Of a stretch of 64,000 nt of DNA, positions 24,036-36,145 are shown one piece after another. The position numbers and the translations under genes were made by a program. The stretch comes from Punica granatum (Eukaryota > Streptophyta > Magnoliopsida > Myrtales > Lythraceae). The notes below the pieces were generated by a model that was not told where the DNA came from, did no database searches, and saw only the letters and a list, made by a program, of their open reading frames with translations. Each line of letters starts with the position of its first letter. Within the stretch, counting starts at the first letter, position 1. The stretch lies in assembly GCF_007655135.1 (NCBI RefSeq), contig NC_045134.1:25940568-26004567 (forward strand), read 5' to 3'.

Positions 24036-25867
24036 ATGAAACTCAAGTTCCTTCTCCTGGTTTTCATATTCTCCATCATGATCTCTCATGCAGGTAAACT
24101 GGTAAAGTGCTTCATCACTAGGCTCTGGCCTTTTTCTACAACACAGTTATCGAACTGATTCCGGCTTTCTTCTGTTACGTTTTTCGTAAAATTCTAGCTG
24201 CATTCGACCCACTGGATCCAAACGGGAATATAACGATCAGATGGGATATCATGTCCTGGACTTCTGACGGTTATGTGGTTTGTATTTCAGTATCGCCATT
24301 TTCTTCTTTCGCAACAATAAGAGTATCGCCATTTTCTTCTTTTGCAACAATAAATTAAAGGAACGTATATCTGATCAATAATCGGGAAAATCAGGCTACC
24401 ATCACGATGAACAACTTTCAAATGTACCGGCAAATACCGAATCCCGGCTGGACTTTGGGGTGGAACTGGGCGAAGAAGGAAGTGATATGGAACATGGTGG
24501 GAGCTCAGACTACAGAACAAGGGGACTGTTCGAAGTTCAAAGCCAACGTGCCTCACTGCTGTAAGAGAAACCCGAAAGTCGTGGACCTGCTCCCCGGAGT
24601 TCCATACAACCTGCAGTACACAAACTGCTGCAAGGGCGGAGTCTTGGCCGCGTGGGCTCAGGATCCCACCACCTCCATCTCAGCCTTCCAGGTGATCGTC
24701 GGGCAAGCAGGCACCTCCAACAAGACCGTGAAGCTGCCAAAAAACTTTACCTTGATGGGCCCCGGGCCAGGATACACTTGTGGGCCCCCAAGGATCGTGC
24801 CCTCCTCAGCCTTCCTCTCGCCCGATCGCAGGCGCAGGACCCAAGCTCTCAGTATGTTGTTCTGTGTCCTTCCCATTTTTCTCTCACCCAACCATGGCCC
24901 TTCGAGGTCACTGGACCTTCAGATAAGCTGCAGAGTCCCTTAACACATATCTTTGGCTGCAGTGACGTGGAACGTTACATGCACTTACTCTCAGTTCATG
25001 GCCTCGAAGAACCCGAGCTGCTGCGTATCATTATCCTCCTTCTACAGCGATATCATCACTCCGTGCCCAACTTGTGCTTGTGGGTGCCAAACCCAAAAGG
25101 ACTGCATCATGTAAGTCTACTAAACTGATAATTTCTCGAAATCCTCACCTGCTTGTACCTTTTCCATATGATACAATGCCGAAGACTATAATGAAGTTTC
25201 CCGGCCTCTTTCAGGAGCGACTCGAAGCTACTGCAGGAGGAGGGAATAAACACACCGAGGAAGGACAACCTCCCATTGCTTCAGTGCACCCACCACATGT
25301 GTCCCGTTCGGGTCCACTGGCACGTGAAGGTCAACTACAAGGAATACTGGCGAGTGAAGATCTCCATAACTAATTTCAACTATCGACTAAACTACAGCCA
25401 GTGGATACTCGTAGCCCAGCATCCTAACCTCAACAATGTGACAACTGTATTCAGCTTCAACTACAAGCCCCTCGTTCCGTACGACTCTATAAGTGAGTAA
25501 AACAAACATGACAATTGGAATTTTTAAAGTATTGACTCAGGAAAAAAAATCCTTCCTAAAAACATGCTCGACTTTTAATGCAGATGACACAGGGATGTTC
25601 TATGGGACGAAGTACTACAACGACCTGTTGATGGAGGCAGGCCCATTCGGGAACGTTCAGTCGGAGCTGCTACTTCAGAAGACAAAGGAGACATTCACGC
25701 TGAAGCAAGGATGGGCATTCCCTCGAAAAGTTTACTTCAATGGAGATGAGTGCATGCTTCCTCCGCCTGACTCTTACCCTTTTCTACCAAACTCGGCTCA
25801 ACTCATTTTGGTGAAGTTCTCAACACTTGTAGCAATTTTGCTTCCCGTAATGCTGTCGATTCAATGA
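24036..25867 (+). CDS. COBL4-like: COBRA-like protein, COBL4 type
   Basis: COBRA-like proteins are plant GPI-anchored plasma-membrane/wall proteins that guide cellulose deposition; the COBL4 type acts mainly in secondary walls. Six exons (24036–24093, 24198–24277, 24395–24851, 24963–25110, 25215–25492, 25584–25867) join in frame to 434 residues. Visible features are a signal peptide (MKLKFLLLVFIFSIMISHA), the DPLDPNGNITIRWDIMSW cellulose-binding-like start, the PGWTLGWNWAKKEVIW block, the Cys-rich region with CCVS at about residues 218–221, Asn-glycosylation sites, and a C-terminal hydrophobic tail after LPNSAQ that fits a GPI signal. An in-frame ATG at 23988 exists, but the one at 24036 gives the better signal peptide. 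The exon 3 wording (VATITMNNFQMYRQIPNPGW) points to COBL4. All splice sites are GT–AG. Confidence 0.93.
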
Positions 25868-26363
25868 TATTCTAAGGAAATGAAACTAAATGTTCGACTT
25901 CATTACGACATTGTAAATGCATGATTTGCTGAACAAAATTCAGTCAAATAAAGCACGTATAGATATCATTATTATTTCTTGAAATTCAATAGTACAACAA
26001 ACCTAGTAACATCTCCTGCTGTGGAAAGTGGATAATCTACAAGCAATTCCCTCCCCCCCCCCCCCCCCCCCCTTCCTTCCCCCTTCGTAGCGCACATCAA
26101 CAGACGTATAATTAAACCGACTGACAAGCCTGAACAAAATGGAGTAATAATTCTACAGCAAAATCTAACTGAACAAATAAATTAACTAAGACATTCGAAA
26201 GCAAACTCAATAAGCTGTAAATGCACCTGAAAATCTTGTACCTTCCGAATCCTGATGTAGCAGAGATCAACACGTCCGAACCAAAGCTGTGACATGAAAT
26301 TAGCCCTTGGAGTGTTCCAGTAGATCGAGCATACCTTCGGATTTAGCCCGAGTAAAAATACCC
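25868..26363. other. Shared 3' region of two convergent COBRA-like genes
   Basis: The 3' UTRs of the COBL4-like (+) and COBRA-like (−) genes meet here. It contains a poly-C run of about 20 at 26053–26072. No other feature is recognised. Confidence 0.6.
26053..26072. repeat. Poly-C run (~20 C)
   Basis: A long cytosine homopolymer flanked by CCTT repeats, between the convergent COBRA-like genes. Length is likely uncertain in the assembly. Confidence 0.9.
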
Positions 26364-29041
26364 TCATATGTGAAGAAATAGCAGCAGAATAGAAGCCAAC
26401 ATTGGTGTGAAGTGGATTAGTTTAGCGACATTAAGCTGAGGACTGGAGTTGGGCAGCCATGGGTAGGCATCAGGAGGTGGCATCACACAGTTGTCGCCGT
26501 TGAAGTAAATCCTTCGGGGGAAGGCCCATCCTTTCTCGAATGTGAAAGTTGACTTGTCCTTTTGGAACAGTAGCTCTGACTGCACATTCCCGAAGGGCCC
26601 TGCCTCTGAGAGAAAGTCATTGTAGAACTTGACTCCCCACAGCATAGCAGTATCATCTGTAAAAGTACCACAGAAATTAAAAATGTCAAGATATGGATAG
26701 ATTTTATCGATAGCTTAAACTTCACAAACAGTTGCCAAGACGTGATAATAATTTAAAGGAATATATATTGAGAAGGTATGCCAGTGCACTTACTTAAGCC
26801 AGCATAAGGAGTGAGCGACTTGTAATTGAAGCTGAAAAGTTTTGTGAGATTATCGAAGTTTGGGTGCTGGACCACTAGATTCCACTGTGAGTAATTCATT
26901 CGGTAATTGAAGTTCGTGATCGTGATCTTCACTCGCCAGTACTCTTTGTAGTTGAGTTTGACATGCCAATGTACTCGAATGGGGCACATGTGGCTTGTGC
27001 ATTGTACAAGAGGTTGATTACCAGGTGCCCCCGAGACAACCGACTGCAGGTGTGGTGTGTTTGGACTGTCAAAGGAAAATAGTTTTTAGAAAACATAAAA
27101 CCAAGAGAAATAGATCATTTTTAAGTACCAAAGTTGAAAACTAGGAAACCCACTCGATGCAGCTTCCTGGGTCTGTTGCATTGTTCTTACACCCACAGGT
27201 GCAAGTCGGGCAATTCACGATAGTGTCATTGTAGAAAGAGGAGAGAGAGACGCAACAACTAGGAGTCTTCTGAGCCAAGAACTGTGAGTATGTGCACGTA
27301 ACGTTCCAAGTCACTGCAAAAACATAGGCGGAAGTTATTAAATAGTAAAATATATTACGCCAACTTCCTCTGATATTCTTAGAACTTTCAGATCAGTTAG
27401 CAAGCGGTTCTATATCACAGAAGTATTGAAGAAACTGAGAGTAGTCTCCTCTGTTAAAAAATTATATCATGTACGAGTATAACACTGTCACCCGATGAGC
27501 TAGTGCAGGTAACTTACTCAAAGCTTGAGTCACTCTCCTCTTATCAGCAGAGACATACTTTGTGGGCTTCACGATCTTCGCAGGCCCGCAAGTGTATCCG
27601 GGTCCGGGTGCCTTGAGGGTGAAGTTCTTGGGTAGCCTCACGGTCTTGTTGCTCGTTCCTGCAGCTCCCACGCTGACCTGGAATGAACTCGCGGCATTTG
27701 CCGGGTCCTGGGCCCAGGAGCTGATGACCCCACCTTTGCAGCAGTTGGCAATCTGCTGATTGTAAGGGGTCCCAGGGAGTAAGTCCACGACAGTCGGGTC
27801 CTTCTTGCAGCAGTGCGGGGTGTTGCCTTTGTACCTCGAGCAGTCACCTTGCTCCGTGGTTTGGCCTCCCATCATAGTCCATATCACCTCCTTCTTCGCC
27901 CAGGTCCAGCCTAGGGTCCACCCAGGGGCTTGTATGTGTCGGTATTGCTGGAAGTTGAACATAGTCACAACAGCCTGCCCAGCCCAACGGGGGGGAAAAC
28001 AATAAATCAACATAGGAAATTAATGAAGCAGAGCATTGCAAAATCGCACCGGCTGTCTCCCAGTTGTCTCATTTTTTTATCTAAGACGCAATATTTGCAA
28101 ATATAATCTCGATTTTACTTTATAATCCATTTTCCCAGTCACATAAGGAAGACTAATTTAAGCAAAAAAAAAATATATATATATATATATAGAGGACTAC
28201 AGAAACACTTGGAGCTGAATCTATACAGTGGGTAAGGACCAGAACCAAACTCTCTGCAGTTTATAATCGACTTTTCATAGTTCTTGACAATCTTCCACAG
28301 TAAACTTCAGCATTGAAAATGAAAGTTTAACTTTTTAATCAGCTTATTGTTAATAACAGAAATCGGCTTATTATTAAATACTAGAAATCCTAATCGCTCA
28401 CTTATCACCCGAAAGGAGGTCAGATTTGCATACCACATAGCCATCGGGAGTCCAGCTTATCACATCCCACTTGATTGTGACATTCCCGTTGGGATCGAGC
28501 GCATCGTACGCTTCTGCAAGATCAACAACCAAACAAGAATAGCGATTCATTATCGAAAGCCAGAGCTTAGCAGCCACAGTTCCAAATCTAAGCATATACT
28601 AATAAAGCAATGCAGAAAAGATCAAGAATTTGCAGCAAAACAGACATCCATCGACCCAAATCTCGAATCTCAATGAATCTCGAGTGCAAACAAGAGAAGT
28701 ACTTCCAAGGAGAGAAGTTATATGCAATCAAGGATAAATAGCAAAATTAGGCACCAATCACTTCGATGCTCGAAATTAAGTTGCTAGATGCAGAAGTCAT
28801 GGTTTAGGGAGATGGTACGAAGTGAGGCAGCTACTTGAAGCTGCGACCTTGGAGGTCAATTCAGCTCAGCAGTGAGCAAACAGGTCAAGCCAACAAGCAG
28901 AACTTTTATGAAACATAAGCTTCAGAGCTCAGCAATGGTGAAAGAGCAAGTGGGTCACTTACCTATGGATGTGAAAGTGGAGCAGGAAAGCAAGAACAGG
29001 AGCAACAAGGTGAGGCCACTGAGCTTAGAGAGAGACTCCAT
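26364..29041 (-). CDS. COB/COBL1-like: COBRA-like protein, COBRA/COBL1 type
   Basis: An intact COBRA-family gene whose product is a GPI-anchored wall protein; in Arabidopsis COBRA it orients cellulose microfibrils for anisotropic growth. Exons on the minus strand are 29041–28963, 28513–28434, 27974–27518, 27313–27154, 27065–26794 and 26656–26364, in frame to 446 residues. It has a signal peptide (MESLSKLSGLTLLLLFLLS), DPNGNVTIKWDVISWTPDGY, HIQAPGWTLGWTWAKKEVIW, a Cys-rich CCVS-type region near residues 225–228, and a hydrophobic GPI-type tail after LPNSSP. The exon layout matches the neighbouring copy, but exon 4 is slightly longer. The exon 3 wording (VAVVTMFNFQQYRHIQAPGW) is closest to COBRA/COBL1. 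The 5' UTR carries a GA repeat at 29121–29146. The first intron is about 450 bases. Confidence 0.93.
28173..28191. repeat. (TA)n microsatellite in COBRA-like intron 2
   Basis: An A-run followed by about nine TA units in the intron between exons 2 and 3. Confidence 0.85.
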
Positions 29042-29120
29042 GGTTCCCCTCGATGCAGACTTCGACCTCAATCCAGATCTGCACCAGCTGATGCCCAGAA
29101 AGAGGGAGAGGCAGAGGCCT

Positions 29121-29146
29121 AGAGAGAGAGAGAGAGAGAGAGAGAG
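29121..29146. repeat. (AG)n microsatellite in the 5' leader of the COBRA-like gene
   Basis: About 13 AG units (CT on the mRNA strand) about 80 bases upstream of the ATG. CT-rich leaders and GAGA-type repeats are common in plant promoters; a role here is only possible. Confidence 0.85.
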
Positions 29147-29199
29147 GGACAATTGTTTCACATGGGCAACTGATGAGCTTTGTTAGTGAGAACAGACTG

Positions 29200-30290
29200 G
29201 GCATATAAAAGTAAGTTTCCGCTGTAAGTCACAGGCTCAAGGGGAAAAAGAAAGAGATGAAAGACAGAACAAACACTCATAATAAAGTATTAAGATTACA
29301 GTCTGTCTGCTATTTGTTTACTGCCTTGTACAAGCATACCCTTTACTCGAGTCTTCCATACATTACCTATCAAAAAAAAAAAAAGTCTTCCATGCACTCA
29401 AAAGGCACACAAAATTCCATCTCTTTGATTCACAGATCGATCAAGTTCATCTCTTTTCTCATTTCCTTGCTCCGATATTTCATCCCATGTCGGTGCGAAT
29501 CGATCATGACAAGCTCGTGTCTCGCACGTCCGCTTCCCGCGTTCAAATTACTTCAAGCTAATTATCATCTCGAGAGCTCGAAAAGCTGTTAACTTTGCTT
29601 GTTTATTGATATAGTTTGCTAATCTTGGCCAAAGCACAATGCCAAGTGATGATTGCGACAAATGCTGCATAAAAGCAGCATCCAAAATCGGAAGTTTGGA
29701 GTTAAAAAACAGTGCAAGGGAGGATGAAAAAGTGGGGCCCACTTGGTGGCAAAGACTGTCGGTGGGGGTGTGAGATTTTCTTTGGAGAAGGGGAGCTGTG
29801 AGGCTGTGAGGCTGTGAGCTGGGAAACGACAGGGACGTGCGGGGGCTTCTCTTTCGAAGACTTTAGCTTTTTGTCCGTGTCTTGTTTGGGTCCCCTAACC
29901 ACCGCTTATATAATATTAATTATGTCATTTGCCAAATAATTTGATGATTCTTTCTTGGGTGTCTTTGATTTCATAACCAATTGAAATTGGGATTATGTAA
30001 TCCGGTCGGTGTACTGAATTGATGGTCGTTTAATTTCACGAATGGTACGTATACTTACTGTAGATTTTTCGTCAATTATAACCTGAAAGTGGGAAAAAAT
30101 TATTCGGTCATAGTGTCCCTTCTCTTTTGATAACAATCATGCTCGAAGTATTATATGGTCTAGAGCTTATTCTATTTGGACAATTCCAATAAAATCAACA
30201 ACAATCACATATAAAAAATGAAGATCTAACAACTACGAAACACCCAATTAATGATATTCTTATTCTCGAGTCAAACAATATAGCCATGCA
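29200..30290. other. Upstream region of the COBRA-like gene
   Basis: No coding sequence is recognised. It likely includes the COBRA-like promoter. Confidence 0.45.
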
Positions 30291-30301
30291 CATCACATGT
30301 A

Positions 30302-30735
30302 TGGTATCAGAGCAGGTTAAGTTTTCGCACGCCCGTGTGAAGACTCGTACCATGTCAGGCCCTAGTGTGGAACTCGTGGTCGGTAAAATCCGAGTCCGAA
30401 AATGGAAGTCTGGCTCATAGTTGGTTTGACCCCCATCGCCCAAGTGTGGAAGAGGAAACACACCTTGAGATAGTTAAAGCCGGAGTCTGAAAAAGAAGAG
30501 AGCCCGACTCAAAGTAAGTGTTCACATAGCAAGTGCAGGTAAAGGGCGAGAAAGGCCACACAGTGCCACGTGAAGGCGGTTGTTGAAATAGGTTGTCTCG
30601 CGTGGAAAAATTAAAGAGAAATACACGGGGTTTATAAGAAATTGGGTACCACAACTAACTAATTTGAGCTTTTCGATTGGACATGGACCCACTCACTTAT
30701 AGACTCAAGTGGAAATTCTAAAGTAAGTATTGAGT
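30302..30735. mobile_element. LTR-retroelement remnant with PBS-like site
   Basis: TGGTATCAGAGCA at 30302–30314 equals the plant primer-binding site complementary to initiator methionine tRNA, which normally follows a 5' LTR. The following 420 bases are non-coding and end in a segment (about 30640–30735: GGGTACC…TTTGAGCTTTT…GTGGAAATTC) that resembles, diverged, the terminal modules of the inverted repeat at 42.65–43.47 kb. No gag-pol is visible, so it is either a small non-autonomous (TRIM-like) element or a decayed fragment. Boundaries are approximate. Confidence 0.5.
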
Positions 30736-31568
30736 AATATTTTTTTTTAAAAAAGAACTCGAATTTTAGATGTACAGACATTTGTCAAGAAGAGTATGTT
30801 AATTGCTTGCACATAGTAGATCAAGATTATAATATCTCTAGATGAGTTCAATAAATATTTGAATCACACTGAATTAACCGTTTTCACAATAAGATTAGAA
30901 ATTTGCGGTGAAATTCCTAAACCTATTGGAAGAGCAATCGAGTTAAGGATCCATAACAAGAGGAAGTTTAAATTTCAATATCACTATCCCAATATTGATA
31001 TGATTGTTTGCTTTTATATTTTGGGCTACTCACAATTTCCTAATCTAATCCACCAGACGCATAATTGTGTGAGAGAAGACAGACAATGAAGTGCAATAGA
31101 GTAGTTTTCCTTTGCCTTTTGAAGGACACATTGATTGCGATGTTTAGCCTTCCTATGCGCGTCACCGATTCTCATGAACGGGTCAATGCGATCGATTAAC
31201 GCTAAGAGAAAAGCCTTACTATAAGTAATGCCAATGTCTGTTGACCCGTAAATTTCGGGAAAACTTTTTCCGTTCACAAGGTCCGAGTTCCGAGTGTGAA
31301 TAATTATCCGAGCATGATTAGAACCTTTATGCCACAGAATCAGTATGGAGCTGTCCAAGTAAATCCTGCAATTGCACAAATTCCCCCTTTCCTTTCCAAA
31401 ACAGTAGGGGAAAAAAATGAAGTTGATTGTTTTTGCTAAAATGCCCATGATTTATTTATATTTATGCTCGTTCCCCAAAAAGGACAGTTTAATCAATTTG
31501 TATATAACGGAAAGAAATGGCGGCAGTTGTAGGAATGAACTTGAAACAGTATCCTTGAATTTGGGGTT

Positions 31569-31588
31569 TAGGGTTTTAGAATTGGGCC
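31569..31588 (+). promoter_or_regulatory. Telo-box and site II element upstream of CstF50
   Basis: TAGGGTTT (telo-box, 31569–31576) is followed by TGGGCC (site II element, 31583–31588), about 140 bases before the ATG; another AATAGGGTTT lies at about 31682–31691. This pairing is typical of plant housekeeping promoters bound by TCP-type factors. Confidence 0.6.
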
Positions 31589-31724
31589 GGACATCTCTCG
31601 CGCAATCAATTCGGGAACTTGATCGGAAGGCTTCCCTCGTGAACTTCAGCTCAATTCCCAAATTTCAAAATCGGATTTTGGAATAGGGTTTCTCAGACAT
31701 TGCTGTTTCGGATTGTTGGGGTCG

Positions 31725-34700
31725 ATGAAAATGGAGAGCAGTGGAAGCTTGGAGCAGATACTGCAGGACGCCAAGCTCCATAGGCAGGTCAACTCCCTTA
31801 TCGTCGCTCATCTCCGGGAGAATAATTTCACTCAGGCAAGCACGTAGCTCCTGTCGGGTCATTTACGGCCTCTGGTGAAATTTTGGATGGGTCTCTATAA
31901 TGCTTGTGATCGTCAGAAAGGATCTCTTTTAACGTAAGCCTCTTCTGTACAGGCGGCAAGTGTAGTTGCTTCGGCGACAATGACGCCGTTGAATGTCGAG
32001 GACCCTGCAAATAGGCTCCTTGAGCTGGTCGCCAAGGTTGGTAGTTGTAGTCGGAGGTTTTTTCCATTTCTTTGTCCGAATTGCTGTCTGTGAAGGGAGG
32101 GAATTTCTGTTCTAAGGTGATTACAGGGTCTTGCAGCTGAAAAGGACGAAACTTTGAGAGGCTTCTCTGGGGCCTTCGATCTGGGAGGGCCCATTCCAGG
32201 TTCTCGCGGTGCTGGAGCTGATTTCAGGTCCCTGCTTTTGTCACTTAAATTGCATTCGTCGGTTCTTACATTTAGTTGTCGACCGCGGCTCTGTTGGTAT
32301 AACTTGAAGATGTTGCTGTAATATTTTCCTTGACTCATTGTCATTTCACCTGTTCTTCGAGATAAGAAGGACCTCGAATTGTGAATTGTTCAGCTGTCCA
32401 GGACCTTAACAGTAGCAGTTGACCGTCACCAAATGCATTCTCTGTCATTTATCATCATAGCTAACCTAGTAACTGTATGATGTGGTCTGATATCTGTTAA
32501 AAGTGCTAAGCGGTAGTTTTTGAATCAACGGTAATTCAAACATTTTAACATGCAAGTTATGTGTGTCCATTTGAACCCAAATAAAATCAAAAGCTTACTG
32601 TTGTTCCCTTCTTATTCTGCATCAGTCCAGGCTCAGCCATAGAATGATAGGATATGATATGCCTAAGGTGGCAGATTTAAAATACTATCTGTTTGAAGAG
32701 AGAAGTTACACCAAATTTACCTTGTCATCATGCCAGTTCCATTCAAGACAGGAAAGGCTTGTCGAAGAGTTTCCCCAAGCATGAAACCCAGCATCTTTCA
32801 GAGCACAAGGTACTCACGACACTGTCTGGTGGGAAGATACTATTTGAAATGGCTTCTTTTCAATGGTTAGTTACAGGATGAATGATTGTTTAATTATTTT
32901 GATGTTCTAGAATGTTGCTAGATGTGCAAGGTTCAGCTCAGATGGACGGTTTTTTGCAACTGGAAGTTCAGATACCTCTATCAAGCTCTTTGAGGTGTGG
33001 GATCTTCATGTGCCATCACTACTTTGTCAAGTGCATTCCCCATTTATCTCACAGGGCTGCATTTTCTTTCCCAGGTGTCAAAAATAAAGCAAATGATGTT
33101 GCCTGATTCACGGGATGGTCCCACACGAACTGTTATACGGACATTTTATGATCATACTCAAGTAAATTAACTTTCCTCGTAGATTCATTTAAAGACAGTG
33201 GATTGTATATGTGTTAACATCAGTTTATGATGCTAGAATTTTCTGTCTCAGTAGAATCTCTTATGTGAGTTTATTTACTGGATTTTTCATGAATTTACTA
33301 TCAATTTTGTGCTAGTTTTACACTTATTAATCAGAGTTCTAGATGGAAAAGTGTCATGACTCTGTCTTCTATTGATATCCTTGTGTGATCACTTTTCACC
33401 AGAATAAATTAAAATTAATTGCTCTGGAGACTGCGTGAAACAAGCAGAAAGAACTGCTTGAAGATAATGGACTGATATATGATGGATGGTTAAACCTTAC
33501 AGAAATAGTCACCTATAGTCCTGAAGGGGGGGAGAGAGGGAGAGGGGGAGAGACAGAGAGAGAGAGAGAGAGATTTAATCAATTTCCTGGTAGACAATTA
33601 TACTCTAAAACATTCTCAGAGAAATCTATCGTAAAGTAAATATTAAAAGCTTTATTAAACTTTCACATGTGCTCTGTAGTTGTTCATTATCATCACATGC
33701 AAAGACTTGTAGAACCCATTTAATTTATGTTATCTTTTTTCAACTTATATTTTGAAGACAACATGATATGGATCCTGCTAATCCTTACTTCGTTTTTCCC
33801 CTCAAAATGACTGAAGCCAATAAATGACTTGGATTTCCACCCTCAGAACAATGTTCTCATATCAGGGGCAAAGGATTGTACAATAAAGTAAGTATTTTCT
33901 TTAGTGTGAGTGTGCAGTCTTTCGATGAATTTCTTTAATAATGATTGCTGCATATTGCATCCGATGGCCATCAATTATCTTCTCTAGTCCTGCTAACCAT
34001 TGCTTAGAATTACCTTCTTTGGGTACATGAATTATTGAAATCTGGTTTACTTGTGTGACGGGCTTCATTTTTTCAGGTTCTTTGATTTGTCCAAAGCTAC
34101 AGCTAAGAAAGCTTTTAAGGTCATCCAGGTGTGTACTCTCTGATTTATGATCGCTGATACAAGAGTGGATGAATGGAAGAGTGCCCTGCAATTAGTATTA
34201 TATGGCAACTTCAATTAATTGTTTATTTTTCATGAACCAGGATACTCACAACGTACGCTCTGTATCATTTCATCCTTCCGGGGATTTTGTTTTAGCCGGT
34301 AAAAATTTCTCTTAGCTTTGTACTTTGTGTATTCAGTTCAAAAATTTATAGTTGATGCCATTGAATTGAATGAGTTTATTTTGTGTGCAATATAATTTAT
34401 CTCCTCTTTGAGAAAGATCTACATTTCTTGTATCCTAGACAGAGCAAAAAGTTTCACGTACTGTGCTAAGATTGCCTTCAGATGTTGCAATTAAGGAGTG
34501 GTTGATTAAAACAATTTGCAGGAACTGATCATCCAATTCCACATTTGTACGACGTCAATACCTTCCAGTGTTATCTATCTGCAAACATCCCGGAGTTTGG
34601 GGTTAATTCAGCTATTAATCAGGCATGACCACTCATTAACTTCTTTCTTTCTGAGTTCTGATGGTTTGCTGACACTATGCGGGCTGTGCAGGTGAGATAT

Positions 34701-35618
34701 TCATCTACTGGTGGAATGTATGTTACAGCATCCAAGGACGGTGCTATTCGGTTATGGGATGGGGTATCGGCTAATTGTGTACGTACAATAACTGCAGCAC
34801 ACGAGGCAGCGGAAGTGACCAGTGCCGCCTTCACCAAGGATCATAGGTACTGCTCAACAAACTGGCCTTTATTTTGTGAAGATGTGTTTCTTCTCATATG
34901 CCCCACTGAGCCGTAGAATAGTCAAGTCTTGTTTTCATCAGAATCCTTTATTCAATGACAAACCAGTTCAAAATTCTAGAATTGCAAGAGCAATTGAATT
35001 GACCTGAATTAATTTGGGAATCCGGGGCTAGATTTGCTGGTGTTAGTATGCCTGTCTTGCTCTGCAACATTACTAGAGTGTCTTATTTTCTAGGTTTATC
35101 TTGTCTTGTGGGAAGGATTCCACTGTGAAGCTCTGGGAAGTTGGTTCCGGAAGATTAGCCAGACAATATGTTGGGGCTACGCACACGCAACTGCGGTGCC
35201 AAGTATGTCTTAACTCATTTCCTTTTTTTCTTATCCTCTCTTACGGTCTTACTATGTTTGTGCTCCTTGATTTCTATGACTTATCCAGTATAATTTGAGA
35301 AATATCCCCACTGCAGGCTATCTTCAATGACACGGAAGAATTTGTATTATCAATTAATGAACCGAACAATGAGGTGGTTTTTAGTTTCTGATACAATTTT
35401 CTGAAGTGTTATTCCTCTTTTCGCTGCTCGAGTGTAGTGTAATAAAATGCGGTTCATTTCAGATTGTGATTTGGGATGCTCTGACGGCTGAAAGAGTGGC
35501 AAGATGGCCGTCCAATCACAACGGGCCGCCTAGGTGGATTGAGCACTCACCGATAGAAGCAGCCTTTGTTTCCTGTGGGACCGATCGGTCAGTCCGATTT
35601 TGGAAAGAAACTGTTTGA
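31725..35618 (+). CDS. CSTF50: Cleavage stimulation factor subunit CstF50 (WD40)
   Basis: CstF50 is the WD40 subunit of the cleavage stimulation factor that acts in mRNA 3'-end processing in the nucleus. Fourteen exons join in frame to 432 residues: 31725–31835, 31953–32036, 32127–32227, 32737–32809, 32911–32994, 33075–33161, 33817–33887, 34077–34128, 34241–34298, 34522–34622, 34692–34846, 35094–35202, 35317–35373 and 35463–35618. The N-terminal helices (LHRQVNSLIVAHLRENN) are the dimerisation region; six or seven WD40 repeats follow (for example GSSDTSIKLFE, SGAKDCTIKFFD, SKDGAIRLWD, CGKDSTVKLWE, CGTDRSVRFWKE). Length matches the plant family. Introns 1 and 10 start with GC instead of GT (after 31835 and 34622), and only these donors keep the conserved reading frame. 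Otherwise no damage is seen. Confidence 0.93.
33527..33572. repeat. Polypurine G/A tract in CstF50 intron 6
   Basis: About 46 bases are almost purely G and A, ending in (GA)n. It could adopt triplex (H-DNA) structure; a role in splicing is not shown. Confidence 0.8.
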
Positions 35619-36145
35619 GGGCGAGGCTTATCAGGTTCCTTAATATATACCTGTTCCTTAACTGGGATGCTTCTAGGGATGATCTTCAATCAAGTTCAGC
35701 TCGTTATTGGCATTGAAGAAGCAACATCTACCAAGGAGTCAATAGTCAAGTTTGAGGATATGATCAATTCGGCTTTTCTTTCTTCTTGTAGTAATGCCTG
35801 AGATTGTAGTTTTCGATGTTTTCCGTGAACATGCTAAGATTGTTCTTATTCCTTTGCAGTCATAATAAACTAAACGATGATCTTCTCTCTACTTTGAAGT
35901 AAATACAGCAAGATTGAATGTGCTCGCCGGAACCGATAATCATATTCTGTTCACAGATTGTAGTCGAGTTCCAATCGGATGCATTCTCTGCAAAGATATA
36001 CAGACCTCGCACGAAACAACAGAACAATCATCTCAGAAACTGTTATTCATCAAAATTCAGATGAAAATGAAACCTTTCTAGTCTGAAAAGCAGTAGAACA
36101 ACAATGTCTTGCCCTATCCTATTGAGGGAAATCAGTATGCATTCC
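35619..36145. other. Shared 3' region of CstF50 and the PPR gene
   Basis: Convergent 3' UTRs. An AATAAA-type hexamer lies near 35865 for the plus-strand gene. No other feature is recognised. Confidence 0.55.

Noticed and set aside
23583..24089. Minus-strand open frame of 168 codons
   Set aside because: It overlaps the first exon of the COBL4-like gene in antisense and has no recognisable domain or conserved start context.
31836..31846. GT donor at 31845 for CstF50 intron 1
   Set aside because: It would leave two extra bases and break the frame to exon 2, which begins at a codon boundary.
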